From contig JAENWY010000017.1 in assembly GCA_016649775.1 (NCBI GenBank), forward strand, positions 1 to 18,600: a stretch of 18,600 bases of DNA, in the 5' to 3' direction. The notes beneath the pieces are model-generated. The model was given only the letters and a program-made list of their open reading frames with translations. It did not search any database and was not told the DNA's origin. Source of the stretch: Spirochaetaceae bacterium (GTDB lineage Bacteria > Spirochaetota > Spirochaetia > Sphaerochaetales > Sphaerochaetaceae). Shown piece by piece: positions 6,235-14,841 of the stretch (positions within the stretch are counted from its first letter, which is position 1; every line of letters begins with the position of its first letter). A program made the translations under genes and the position numbers.

Positions 6235-9009
6235 CTAAGCATGTTTGCCATGACAGTTTTTATATTTTTTTCCAGAACCACAAGGACAAAGGTCGTTTCT
6301 TCCAACCTTAGGAGTGCTCCTTTTTACTGTAACAGGGGCAGCATTATTTTGATTGCCTCTATTTATTTGAGTTTGACTTGCAGCATTGCTTGCACTTTCT
6401 GTAAATGCAGCAGCTCTTGAGTGTCTTTCAACAGTTTTAACAGGAACTCTTCTTTCTTGAGCTTCATCTTTTTCTTTAATTTCAACACGAATCAAGATTT
6501 GAGCCATAAATTTATCAATGTCTATCAACATCTGATTAAATATATCAAATCCTTCAAGTTTATATTCAACAAGTGGATTTTTCTGGGCAAATGTTCTAAG
6601 ACCAACTGCTTCACGAAGTTCTTCTAACATTGATAGATGATCTTGCCATCTTATATCAATTTGTCTTAAATAATGGAAACGTAAGAAATCATTAAAAGGT
6701 TTTTCTGTAGTAATTTCAACTTTAGCCATGACTTCATCTTTAATAGTTTTTCTTAAATATTCTCTCCACTTTTCTTTATTAGAACTATTTTCAAGAGGTT
6801 TAATTAAAGTAAAAGCTTCGCTTTCCATTTTACTAATTATTGTTTTTACTTCTGTATCATCTTTTGATTCAAAAGCATCTTCCACAATATTATCTGTTAA
6901 TTCATAACAGTTTTCAAGAACTTTATTTAAAATGTGTTCATTAGTTAAAATATCATCACGTTTGTCATAAATAAAGTTTCTCTGTTCATTCAATACATCA
7001 TCATATTCAAGAAGGTGTTTTCTTATTTCAAAGTTTCTGTCTTCAACTTTTCTTTGAGCTCTTTCAATAGAACCTGTTAACATTTTATGCTCTAAAGGTT
7101 CTCCATCTTCCATGCCAACTTTACCTAGCATAGTTTTAAGATTATCATTTGCAAATAATCTCATCAAAGAATCATCTAAGGATACAAAGAAACGGGAACA
7201 ACCAGGATCTCCTTGACGACCGGCACGACCTCTTAATTGGTTATCGATACGACGTGATTCATGACGTTCAGTACCTAAGATGTATAGACCACCAAGTGAT
7301 TTTACTTCTTCATAAGCTATCGTCCATTTGGGTCTAACTTTTTCGATACCTGCAACTAATTCTTCAGGAGAGGCTTCAGTTCCAACAATTTTTCTAGCCA
7401 TGTTTTCGATACTACCGCCAAGTTTAATATCAGTACCACGACCAGCCATGTTAGTTGCTATTGTTACAGCACCTTTAGCACCAGCTTCTTCAACAATTAG
7501 AGCTTCACGAGCATGGTTCTTAGCATTCAATACTTCATGCTTAACACCCATTTTTCTGAGAAGTGTTGAAATAACTTCACTCATTTCAATTGAAATTGTT
7601 CCAACAAGAATAGGTTGACCTGTTTTATTGACCCTTGCAATTTCATCACAAATTGATTGGAGTTTAAAACTATCATTATAATAAATTTGATCTTGGTAAT
7701 CTTTTCTTTGAATTGGTTCGTTTGTAGGAATAACTACAACATCTAATTTGTAAATCTTCATGAACTCTAAACTTTCAGTTTCTGCGGTACCAGTCATACC
7801 AGATAGTTTATCATACATTCTAAAGAAGTTTTGGAAAGTAATAGTAGCTAGAGTTTTGTTTTGACCTAGAACTTTAATATGTTCTTTTGCCTCAATTGCT
7901 TGGTGAAGTCCATCACTGTAACGTCTCCCATGTAGAATACGTCCTGTAAATTCATCAACAATCTGGATTTGATCATCCTGCACAACATAATCGACATCAA
8001 TTTCAAACATTCTAAGAGCTTTAACAGCTTGAGTTACATAGTGTACATATTCAAAGTTAGCACCTTCATATAAAGAATCACTAATGATATGTTTATCTTG
8101 TAGTAGTTTCTCAATATGGGTCATACCCTGAGATGTGAATGAAATATTTTTTTGTTTTTCATCAACTTTGTAATCACCATGTTCATCAAAAGGTGCTGCA
8201 CCTTTATCAAAACGAGCTAGAGGATCCATTTCATAATAATCTTTAGTCTTTGGATCTTTCTCACATTCTATTAAATCACTGGCAATAGTTTGAGCTCCCA
8301 AAACTTGAGCACTATCATCTTCTGCTTGACCTGAAATAATTAAAGGAGTTCGAGCTTCATCAATTAAAATAGAGTCAATTTCATCGATAATACAGTAATG
8401 ATGTTTAGGTTGAATTTTGTCCTCAGAATTCCATTTCATATTATCACGAAGATAATCAAAACCGAATTCGTTGTTTGTACCATAAGTAATATCTTTTGAA
8501 TAGTTGGCTTTTCTAGAATCATTATCAAGAGAAGAAATAACTACACCAACAGATAATCCTAAAAATTCATATATAGGAGACATCCATTTTGCATCACGTT
8601 CTGCCAAATAATCATTAACAGTAATTACGTGAACACCTCTCCCTTCAAGTGCATTTAAGTAAGCTGCAGGAACACAAGTTAAAGTTTTACCTTCACCTGT
8701 TTTCATTTCTAATATCTTACCTTTATGTAGAACATAAGCACCCATTATTTGAACATCATAATGTCTCTGATTTAAAACACGAAGTGAAGCTTCTCTAGTT
8801 AGTGCAAATGCTTTAGGCATTAATTCATCTAGACTAGTTCCTTTTGCAATCTGCTTTTTAAATTCTACAGTCTGCAATGGAAAATCTTCATCACTCAAAG
8901 ATTTTGCCCATTGTTCTTGGGCGTTTACTTGTTTTACTATTGGCAATAGAGCTTTTACATCTCGATCTGATTTAGAACCGAAGATAGCTCGGAATAATGA
9001 TTTGGCCAT
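6235..9009 (-). CDS. secA: Preprotein translocase ATPase SecA
   Basis: The 924-residue protein is the motor of the Sec translocon, driving unfolded preproteins through SecYEG with ATP. Visible features are Walker A GEGKT (105-109) after EMKT, the DEAD-like Walker B IIDEIDSILIDEARTPLI (near 206-224), VDEFTGR, the helicase motifs TNMAGRGTDIKLGG and GTERHESRRIDNQLRGRAGRQGD, and a C-terminal SEC-C zinc motif with C908, C910, C919 and H920. A longer linker within the first nucleotide-binding domain (about residues 230-300) and a total length above 900 fit spirochaete-type SecA. The start is supported by GGAG seven bases upstream. A TATAAT (9048-9043) with a weak -35 lies upstream, and a terminator follows the gene. 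It is transcribed away from the murG operon and stands alone. Confidence 0.98.
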   Translation of the reverse strand: MAKSLFRAIFGSKSDRDVKALLPIVKQVNAQEQWAKSLSDEDFPLQTVEFKKQIAKGTSLDELMPKAFALTREASLRVLNQRHYDVQIMGAYVLHKGKILEMKTGEGKTLTCVPAAYLNALEGRGVHVITVNDYLAERDAKWMSPIYEFLGLSVGVVISSLDNDSRKANYSKDITYGTNNEFGFDYLRDNMKWNSEDKIQPKHHYCIIDEIDSILIDEARTPLIISGQAEDDSAQVLGAQTIASDLIECEKDPKTKDYYEMDPLARFDKGAAPFDEHGDYKVDEKQKNISFTSQGMTHIEKLLQDKHIISDSLYEGANFEYVHYVTQAVKALRMFEIDVDYVVQDDQIQIVDEFTGRILHGRRYSDGLHQAIEAKEHIKVLGQNKTLATITFQNFFRMYDKLSGMTGTAETESLEFMKIYKLDVVVIPTNEPIQRKDYQDQIYYNDSFKLQSICDEIARVNKTGQPILVGTISIEMSEVISTLLRKMGVKHEVLNAKNHAREALIVEEAGAKGAVTIATNMAGRGTDIKLGGSIENMARKIVGTEASPEELVAGIEKVRPKWTIAYEEVKSLGGLYILGTERHESRRIDNQLRGRAGRQGDPGCSRFFVSLDDSLMRLFANDNLKTMLGKVGMEDGEPLEHKMLTGSIERAQRKVEDRNFEIRKHLLEYDDVLNEQRNFIYDKRDDILTNEHILNKVLENCYELTDNIVEDAFESKDDTEVKTIISKMESEAFTLIKPLENSSNKEKWREYLRKTIKDEVMAKVEITTEKPFNDFLRFHYLRQIDIRWQDHLSMLEELREAVGLRTFAQKNPLVEYKLEGFDIFNQMLIDIDKFMAQILIRVEIKEKDEAQERRVPVKTVERHSRAAAFTESASNAASQTQINRGNQNNAAPVTVKRSTPKVGRNDLCPCGSGKKYKNCHGKHA

Positions 9010-9042
9010 TTATTTCTCCAAATTTTTTGGGCTTTGATATTT

Positions 9043-9048
9043 ATTATA
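9043..9048 (-). promoter_or_regulatory. secA promoter -10 element
   Basis: TATAAT on the minus strand, 34 bases upstream of the secA start codon. No good -35 hexamer is visible at 16-18 bp spacing; the region upstream is T-rich. The predicted 5' leader is about 27 nt and contains the GGAG ribosome binding site. Confidence 0.45.
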
Positions 9049-9128
9049 CATATAAAAATGGAGTAAGAAAAGTAAAAAGTTAATTTATTGCTAGAATAAT
9101 GGTTATTTTTCGTCTTTTTTGCATTTAT

Positions 9129-9142
9129 TTACACAAATGTAA
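9129..9142. promoter_or_regulatory. Palindrome, candidate activator site upstream of murG
   Basis: TTACA-CAAA-TGTAA is a perfect 5-bp inverted repeat lying about 87-100 bases upstream of the start site predicted from the sigma-54-like element, a typical distance for an enhancer-binding protein. Short AT-rich palindromes are common by chance in such DNA. Confidence 0.25.
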
Positions 9143-9202
9143 CTATAAATTAGTTTTTTTAAAATAAATTGAAAAAAGTAGTGTCATGAATTTGTAGTAT
9201 TA

Positions 9203-9218
9203 TGGCTAATTCATTGCA
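9203..9218 (+). promoter_or_regulatory. Sigma-54-like -24/-12 element of the murG-ntrC operon
   Basis: TGGCTAATTCATTGCA places GG (9204-9205) and GC (9216-9217) exactly ten bases apart, as sigma-54 promoters require. It matches TGGC and TTGCA of the consensus. The predicted start is near 9228, about 20 bases before murG. It overlaps the sigma-70-type element at 9214-9242, so the two readings compete or coexist. Confidence 0.4.
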
Positions 9219-9242
9219 CTATAGTCGCTACTATGTTAAAAT
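9214..9242 (+). promoter_or_regulatory. Sigma-70-type promoter of murG, implying a leaderless message
   Basis: TTGCAC (9214-9219), a 17-base spacer and TAAAAT (9237-9242) end six bases before the murG ATG at 9249, so transcription would start at or next to the start codon. This agrees with the lack of a usable ribosome binding site. An ATAGT/ACTAT inverted repeat sits in the spacer. Confidence 0.4.
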
Positions 9243-9248
9243 AGAAGT

Positions 9249-10382
9249 ATGAAAATATGCTACACAGGTGGTGGAACTTTAGGCCATATTTATCCAGCAA
9301 TCGCTATAAATGAAACTCTTATTGAACGAACTGATAAGGTCGATTGTTATTGGATTGGAAGAAAAAATAGCGAAGAAAAAGCTATTGTTGAGTATAATAA
9401 TATTAAGTATTTTTCAATTAATAGTGGTAAATTTAGACGTTACTTTTCTTTTTATAATTTTATAGATATCTTTAATGTTTTTATTGCATATTTCCAAAGT
9501 ATAAATATTTTAAAAGAAAATGAAGTAAATGTCATTTTTTCAAAAGGTGGATTTGTTTCTGTTCCTGTGGTTTATGCAGCGCATAGATTACATATTCCTG
9601 TAATTACTCATGAATCAGATATAACTATGGGACTTGCAACTAAATTGAATGCAAGAGTTTCTAATAAAGTATGTCTTGGATTTAATAGTGACATTACTAA
9701 AAATAATGACAGGTATATATATAGTGGAAATCCTATTAGGTCAGCTTTAATGAAATGGTATAATGCTAATACTAAAGAAAAAGAAGAACAGTTAACAAAG
9801 GTCTTAATAAAGGAAAATACCTTATTTAATAAGTTCTATAAAAATTTCATAGCTAATTTTGATTTATCAAAACCTATAATATTAGTAACAGGTGGATCTC
9901 TTGGGGCTTTAGAAATTAATAATATTATTTGGGATAATCTTGATGAATTATTAAAATATTATAATGTTTATCACCAAATGGGGAAAACTTATAAAAAAAT
10001 TAATAAAAGAGGATACATTGGCGTTATTAATATAACCGATGAGATTGGTTTTTTGTATAAAAAAGCAACACTATGTATTTCACGTTCTGGAGCTGGAACT
10101 CTTAATGAGCTAATAAATTTTAATGTGAATAGTTTGTTGATACCTTTAGGCCATAATGCTAGTAGAGGAGAACAAATGTTAAATGCAAAATATTATGAAG
10201 ATAGAGGGTGTGTAAATATTTTATATGAGAGAGAAAATTCCTCTATATTCATAGATACCGTGTTTAATTTGATAAATAATAGAGATGGAATTCTAAGTCG
10301 TAAAAAAAAGATGAAGAATTTGGTGAACAAAGATACGAATAATCATATATGCGATGTGATTTTATCACAAATAGGAGTATAA
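9249..10382 (+). CDS. murG: UDP-GlcNAc:lipid-linked muramoyl-pentapeptide GlcNAc transferase MurG
   Basis: The 377-residue GT-B glycosyltransferase converts lipid I to lipid II on the inner face of the membrane. Motifs are GGGTLGH (7-13), the N-domain HESD (121-124, HEQN in most MurG), GNPIR (160-164), GGSLGA (215-220), SRSGAGT (278-284) and QMLNA (309-313). The canonical GGTGGH and GGSQGA each carry a leucine substitution here. A segment of about 30 residues after GNPIR (about 168-205) is longer than usual and lysine-rich. The ATG is fixed by the nearby TAA in frame at 9237-9239, yet only AGAAG with one base of spacing precedes it, so initiation may be leaderless. It is the first gene of a five-gene operon with cvpA, a clamp-loader gene, ntrB and ntrC. 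Confidence 0.93.
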   Translation: MKICYTGGGTLGHIYPAIAINETLIERTDKVDCYWIGRKNSEEKAIVEYNNIKYFSINSGKFRRYFSFYNFIDIFNVFIAYFQSINILKENEVNVIFSKGGFVSVPVVYAAHRLHIPVITHESDITMGLATKLNARVSNKVCLGFNSDITKNNDRYIYSGNPIRSALMKWYNANTKEKEEQLTKVLIKENTLFNKFYKNFIANFDLSKPIILVTGGSLGALEINNIIWDNLDELLKYYNVYHQMGKTYKKINKRGYIGVINITDEIGFLYKKATLCISRSGAGTLNELINFNVNSLLIPLGHNASRGEQMLNAKYYEDRGCVNILYERENSSIFIDTVFNLINNRDGILSRKKKMKNLVNKDTNNHICDVILSQIGV

Positions 10383-10383
10383 A

Positions 10384-10890
10384 ATGGATTGGGGTTTAAC
10401 TTTAGGGAGTACATATTTTAATAGTTTGGATATAATAATATTCTGTTTAACAATTATAGGGGGCATTTCAGGTGCTTTTCAAGGATTTGCTAAATCATTT
10501 ACGTCAAAGGCTGGTATATTAGTTGGTTTAATAGTTGCATTAATGTTTACTAAACCTGTTGCTGAATTGATTAGCACAAATTTTCCGATTAGCTCTGCTC
10601 TTTTAATTAGTTTAATTGCTTATCTTATTACTTTTTTACTTGGTTATTGGATAATGCTTTGGCTTGGTGCAACATTATCAAAAATAATGGATAAATTAGG
10701 ATTAAGTGTAGTTGATGGTCTTTTAGGTTTTGTTTTTGGAGGCCTACTTACATTCTTTGTATGTGCAGGAATCGTATATTTATTTAGTTTCCAAAGCTTA
10801 CTTGATTTAAGTAGTATCACAGAAAAATCATACATGTATAATTCTTTAATAATGCCACTTATTCCTGAAATAGTGGATAGGATAAAATAA
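10384..10890 (+). CDS. cvpA: CvpA family membrane protein
   Basis: The 168-residue protein has four hydrophobic segments (about 15-35, 40-60, 68-95 and 110-135). The family pattern is visible: an N-terminal DIIIFCLTIIGGISGAFQGF and a glycine-rich DGLLGFVFGGLLTFF in the fourth segment. The ATG is one base after the murG stop, and AGGAG in the murG 3' end serves as ribosome binding site. CvpA proteins are linked to colicin V production and envelope or purine-related phenotypes in enterobacteria. The biochemical role is not settled, so the name indicates family only. A CvpA gene between murG and ntrB fits a spirochaete operon. Confidence 0.85.
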   Translation: MDWGLTLGSTYFNSLDIIIFCLTIIGGISGAFQGFAKSFTSKAGILVGLIVALMFTKPVAELISTNFPISSALLISLIAYLITFLLGYWIMLWLGATLSKIMDKLGLSVVDGLLGFVFGGLLTFFVCAGIVYLFSFQSLLDLSSITEKSYMYNSLIMPLIPEIVDRIK

Positions 10891-10892
10891 AA

Positions 10893-12083
10893 ATGCTTGA
10901 AAAATTAAAAGTAACTCAACCTTTATTAGCTTCTGAATTAGAACTCTCTATTAGAGGTGATAATTTCTCTCAATCCAGTCTTTTTTGTGGTGATCAATAT
11001 TCTTCAAAAATGACGGCAGCTATCGAATGTGCAAAAGCTTTATCTTGTTTTAAAGATAAAGCTGTTGAGTGTGATTGTAAATCTTGTCTTACTTTTGATT
11101 CTTTTACTATGCAAAACGTAGTAATAATCAGTAATAGAAATTATCAAACTAGGATTGATGCTGCAATAGAAAGTTTTAATACATTAAGAGATGATTTTAG
11201 TAAGAAAAATTTAATAGAAGTTGTTAGAATTTTATTGTTATCTTATCATTCGTGTTTATATATAGATAAAAAAAAGGCTCTTTTTAAAGCAGCTTATGAA
11301 GTGAATGATAAATTAATTGAGTTTGTTTATCATAAAAGTACTTATGGAATTCGAGAGGCAAAGAGTTTTAGTAAATCTCTGTCTACTCTATTAAAACCCC
11401 TTTTAGATCAGGATAAAAAAAATCTTACTAATATATCTGTAGATTCAGTTAGGTCTCTTCAAAATTGGGTAGGGCAGACTAAGGTAGTGGATAAAGCTCA
11501 AGTTATCATAATTGAAGGAATTGAAAAAAGTAATGATTCTGTTAGAAATTCCTTATTAAAGATATTAGAAGAACCTGGAGAGGGTGTTTACTTTATATTA
11601 CTTAGTGAAGATCCCAGTAGAATTATGAAAACTATTTTATCAAGAGTTAGAAGATATTATTTCCCTTCTATTGATATAGATAAACAACAATTAATACTAG
11701 AGTCCTTTAAGATTGAAGATAAAAACATTAACACAATAGAAAAATATTTTCTAAGTTCTCATGGCTTCAAAGAAGCCGAATTTGAAGTGATAATAGATCA
11801 ACTGGTTTCATCGTTTTATGATGAAAGTGTTGGTTTTTCATTAGAAGAATTGTGGAATTTCTGTGAAATGTTTGATAAATCCGACCAATGTGATTATATT
11901 TTAAAAATGCTTAGTAATCGAATTGAGAATGCATTTATATGTGGACATATTAGTGCAACTCATTCTAAGCAAATGATGAGTTTTATTAATGAAGATTCTA
12001 TTAAATACAAAGTGTTTAATATATCAAAGAAGAACTTTATTGAAAACTTATACAGAAAATTACTGGGGGTAATTAATGAATAA
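10893..12083 (+). CDS. DNA polymerase III clamp-loader subunit, delta'-like
   Basis: This 396-residue protein has an AAA+ clamp-loader layout. A P-loop position reads CGDQYSSKMT (32-41) and lacks the GxxGxGKT core, so ATP binding is unlikely. A small zinc-like group C52/C60/C62/C65 follows. SVRSLQNWVGQTKVVDKAQVIII leads to EGIEKSNDSVRNSLLKILEEP, the hallmark of the DnaX/HolB family, and to LSRVRRYYF at the SRC motif, where Cys is replaced by Val. Loss of the Walker A motif fits delta' rather than gamma/tau. An insertion of about 80 residues lies between the zinc region and the LQNWVGQ segment. It starts two bases after cvpA with no evident ribosome binding site, suggesting coupling, and overlaps ntrB by eight bases. 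It probably acts at the replisome to open the beta clamp. Confidence 0.8.
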   Translation: MLEKLKVTQPLLASELELSIRGDNFSQSSLFCGDQYSSKMTAAIECAKALSCFKDKAVECDCKSCLTFDSFTMQNVVIISNRNYQTRIDAAIESFNTLRDDFSKKNLIEVVRILLLSYHSCLYIDKKKALFKAAYEVNDKLIEFVYHKSTYGIREAKSFSKSLSTLLKPLLDQDKKNLTNISVDSVRSLQNWVGQTKVVDKAQVIIIEGIEKSNDSVRNSLLKILEEPGEGVYFILLSEDPSRIMKTILSRVRRYYFPSIDIDKQQLILESFKIEDKNINTIEKYFLSSHGFKEAEFEVIIDQLVSSFYDESVGFSLEELWNFCEMFDKSDQCDYILKMLSNRIENAFICGHISATHSKQMMSFINEDSIKYKVFNISKKNFIENLYRKLLGVINE

Positions 12084-13254
12084 TTTTGTAAAAAAGGCTC
12101 TAGAGAAAATAGACCAATTAGATACAAAACAAATTGTTCAAGTAATTAATAATCAAGAAAATTTTATTCAAACCCTTGAAAGAGTATTAGATAGTCTACC
12201 ACAAGGAGTAATACTCTTAAATGATAAAATGAGAGTATCATATATAAACTATCCTGCAAGACATTTGCCTGCTACTAAAAGAATGAGAAATTATGATGGT
12301 TTCTCTGTTTATGATATTATCCAAGATAATAAAGTGAATAATTATCTGAAAGAAATGTTTGAAAAAGGTGAAAGTGATGAAGATAATGAATTTAATTATC
12401 AATGGGGAGATGAAATTAAAACATATGAAATTAGTATCTCTCCTATAATCTGCGCTGTTGATGAAACAATAGATTTACATCTCATTATCTTTGATGATAT
12501 TACAGCTAGCAAAAGAAATGATACTAGATTAAGAAGATCTGAAAGTCTTGCAAGTATGACAACTATGGCAGCAGGAGTTGCTCATGAAATTAAGAATCCA
12601 CTTGCAGCTATGGGCATTCATCTACAACTTTTAACAAAAACATTTGAAAAAAAAGGTACGTTAACCTATAGTGATGCAGAGCGATATATCAATGTTTTAA
12701 GTGAAGAAATTTATAGATTAAATTCAATAGTTGTTGATTTCTTATTTGCTGTTCGACCTATGGATACTCAATTAAAATTATGTTCACTTACAAAAATTTT
12801 GAATGAAATATGTGAATTTGTTGAACCAGAATTAGAAGAACATAATATTAAATTAGTTAGAAGGTTTAAAACAATTCCTAAATTAGAAATCGATTCTAAT
12901 CTTTTTAAACAAGTTTTATTAAATATTATTAAAAATGCCATGAATGCTACTGAAAAAGGTAGCATTACAATTGAAACTCGTTTAAGTGGTGATAATATTA
13001 AATTGTTTATTCGTGATACTGGAATTGGGATGGATGAAAAAACACAATCTAAAATTTTTGAACCTTATTTTACTACTAAAGCTACAGGAACAGGTTTGGG
13101 CTTAACTGTATGTTATAAAGTTATTAAGGAACATCGTGGAGATATTAGTGTAAGTAGTAAAGTTGGAAAAGGAACTGAATTCCTAATTACTATACCTGTT
13201 CCACATAGTCAAAGATTAGCAATAGACCATCTAAGCAATAAATCACACGATTAG
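12076..13254 (+). CDS. NtrB-like cytoplasmic sensor histidine kinase (PAS-HisKA-HATPase)
   Basis: The 392-residue kinase has no membrane segment. A PAS-like domain spans about 28-145 (VLDSLPQGVILLNDKMRVSYINYPA). The H-box MAAGVAHEIKNPLAAM has H170, the N-box is LLNIIKNAMNAT, the G1 box DTGIGMD, the F-box IFEPYFTTK, and the G2 box GTGLGL. It would autophosphorylate on H170 in response to an unknown cytoplasmic signal and pass the phosphate to D53 of the adjacent NtrC-like regulator. The ATG overlaps the previous gene by eight bases, and GGGGG lies nine bases upstream. Whether the signal is nitrogen status, as in enteric NtrB, cannot be told; Borrelia HK2/Rrp2 is an alternative comparison. Confidence 0.9.
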   Translation: MNNFVKKALEKIDQLDTKQIVQVINNQENFIQTLERVLDSLPQGVILLNDKMRVSYINYPARHLPATKRMRNYDGFSVYDIIQDNKVNNYLKEMFEKGESDEDNEFNYQWGDEIKTYEISISPIICAVDETIDLHLIIFDDITASKRNDTRLRRSESLASMTTMAAGVAHEIKNPLAAMGIHLQLLTKTFEKKGTLTYSDAERYINVLSEEIYRLNSIVVDFLFAVRPMDTQLKLCSLTKILNEICEFVEPELEEHNIKLVRRFKTIPKLEIDSNLFKQVLLNIIKNAMNATEKGSITIETRLSGDNIKLFIRDTGIGMDEKTQSKIFEPYFTTKATGTGLGLTVCYKVIKEHRGDISVSSKVGKGTEFLITIPVPHSQRLAIDHLSNKSHD

Positions 13255-13275
13255 TATATAAGGAGATAGAAATTA

Positions 13276-14637
13276 ATGAGCAAAACCATATTAGTTTGTG
13301 ATGATGAAAAAAATATTAGAGAAGGGCTTGGAATAGCCCTTGAATTAGATAATTATCAAGTTCTTCTTGCTGAGAATGGCCAAGTAGCTTGGTCACTTAT
13401 AAATAAAAATGATGTAGATTTAGTTATTTCAGATTTAAGAATGGAAAAAATGGGTGGAGAAGAACTATTAAAGAAAATAGTTGCAGCATATCCTAATATA
13501 CCTGTTTTTATATTAACCGGTCATGGTACTATTGAAACAGCAGTAAATGCAATGAGAGATGGAGCTGTAGATTTCTTTACAAAACCTGTTGATTTAGATC
13601 GACTCTCTTTGATGGTAAAAAAATCTTTAAAAAACAAAGATCTTTTAGATGAAAATATTAAAATCAAAGAAGAACTTGCAGCATTAAAGGCAAAAAATAA
13701 ATATACCAAAATGATTGGTACAAGTTCAAAGATGAAAGACTTAATGGAGACAATTGCTCAAGTGGCAACTTCTAAAGCCTCTGTACTTGTAACAGGCGAA
13801 TCAGGAGTTGGTAAGGAATTAGTGGCTGATGCAATTCATCAACTTTCTCCACGACGTAATGGTCCTTTTATTAAGGTTCATTGTGCAGCCTTAACAGAAA
13901 GTCTATTAGAAAGTGAATTGTTTGGGCATGAGAAAGGTTCATTTACAGGTGCAAATGCAACTAAAAAAGGACGTTTTGAACTAGCTGATGGTGGAACAAT
14001 TTTCTTAGATGAAATTGGAGACATTAATTTATCAACTCAAATCAAAATATTAAGAGTTCTTCAAGAAAGACAATTTGAAAGAGTTGGTGGGGAAAAAACT
14101 CTAACAGTTGATGTTCGAGTTGTTACTGCTACTAATAAAGATTTGCAAAAAGAAATAGAAAATGGAAATTTTAGAGAAGATTTATTTTATAGATTAAATG
14201 TAGTACATTTAACGGTTCCGCCTCTTAGAGAAAGAAAAGATGATTTGTCTTTATTAATTACTTCGTTTCTAACCCAGATAAATGAAGAAAATGGTCGTAG
14301 TATTAAGGGTTTTACAGAAAGAGCTAAAAATGCAATTTTTAATTATGATTGGCCTGGTAATATAAGAGAACTAAGGAATTGTGTCGAATCTGCTATTGTA
14401 TTAACCCATAATGAATTTATAGATATAGAAGATTTACCAGAGCAAGTTAGAAAATTATCTGAAAGACCTGCTATAGTAATAGAAATTGGAACAACACTTG
14501 CGGAAAGTGAAAAACAGTTAATTCTGGGAACTCTTTCATATTGGAAAGGTAATAAAACCAAGAGTGCTGAAGTTCTAGGTATAGGCCGTAAAACAATGCA
14601 TAGAAAGATAGAAGAATATTCAAAAGAACTAGAATAA
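13276..14637 (+). CDS. NtrC-family sigma-54-dependent response regulator
   Basis: The 453-residue protein has a receiver domain with acidic residues D9/D10, phosphoacceptor D53, T81 and K103. A AAA+ domain follows with Walker A GESGVGKE (174-181), the sigma-54 contact loop GSFTGA (221-226, an accepted variant of GAFTGA) and Walker B TIFLDE (241-246). At the C-terminus is a Fis-type helix-turn-helix (KSAEVLGIGRKTMHRKIEEY, about 428-447). It should bind upstream enhancer sites and remodel sigma-54 RNA polymerase when phosphorylated by the kinase encoded just before it. AAGGAGAT precedes the ATG. Candidate targets within this window are its own operon and the sigma factor gene at 16695. rpoN itself is not in the window. 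Confidence 0.95.
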   Translation: MSKTILVCDDEKNIREGLGIALELDNYQVLLAENGQVAWSLINKNDVDLVISDLRMEKMGGEELLKKIVAAYPNIPVFILTGHGTIETAVNAMRDGAVDFFTKPVDLDRLSLMVKKSLKNKDLLDENIKIKEELAALKAKNKYTKMIGTSSKMKDLMETIAQVATSKASVLVTGESGVGKELVADAIHQLSPRRNGPFIKVHCAALTESLLESELFGHEKGSFTGANATKKGRFELADGGTIFLDEIGDINLSTQIKILRVLQERQFERVGGEKTLTVDVRVVTATNKDLQKEIENGNFREDLFYRLNVVHLTVPPLRERKDDLSLLITSFLTQINEENGRSIKGFTERAKNAIFNYDWPGNIRELRNCVESAIVLTHNEFIDIEDLPEQVRKLSERPAIVIEIGTTLAESEKQLILGTLSYWKGNKTKSAEVLGIGRKTMHRKIEEYSKELE

Positions 14638-14841
14638 TAATTGATATAGGTCTTTCTTTATAGATTTATTATATCATATCGAATTAGTTCTTATATAATT
14701 TAAAGTTATTTCTATATTTATTTTATATTGTTAATATATTATTATGATATAATTATTATATGATTATGATAAACTTATAATACAAGTTCGATATAACTAT
14801 AATATGAAAACAATTAATAAATTTGAAGATTAGAGCATAAA
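14638..14841. other. AT-rich intergenic stretch after ntrC
   Basis: Together with the palindromic element at 14842-14944 this makes up the 319-base gap between convergent genes. The first 200 bases are very AT-rich with many ATAAT-type repeats. I see no gene, tRNA or convincing GC-containing terminator for ntrC here. Confidence 0.6.

Noticed and set aside
7328..7618. 96-codon open frame on the plus strand opposite secA
   Set aside because: It lies fully within the conserved helicase region of secA on the other strand and has no ribosome binding site or family resemblance.
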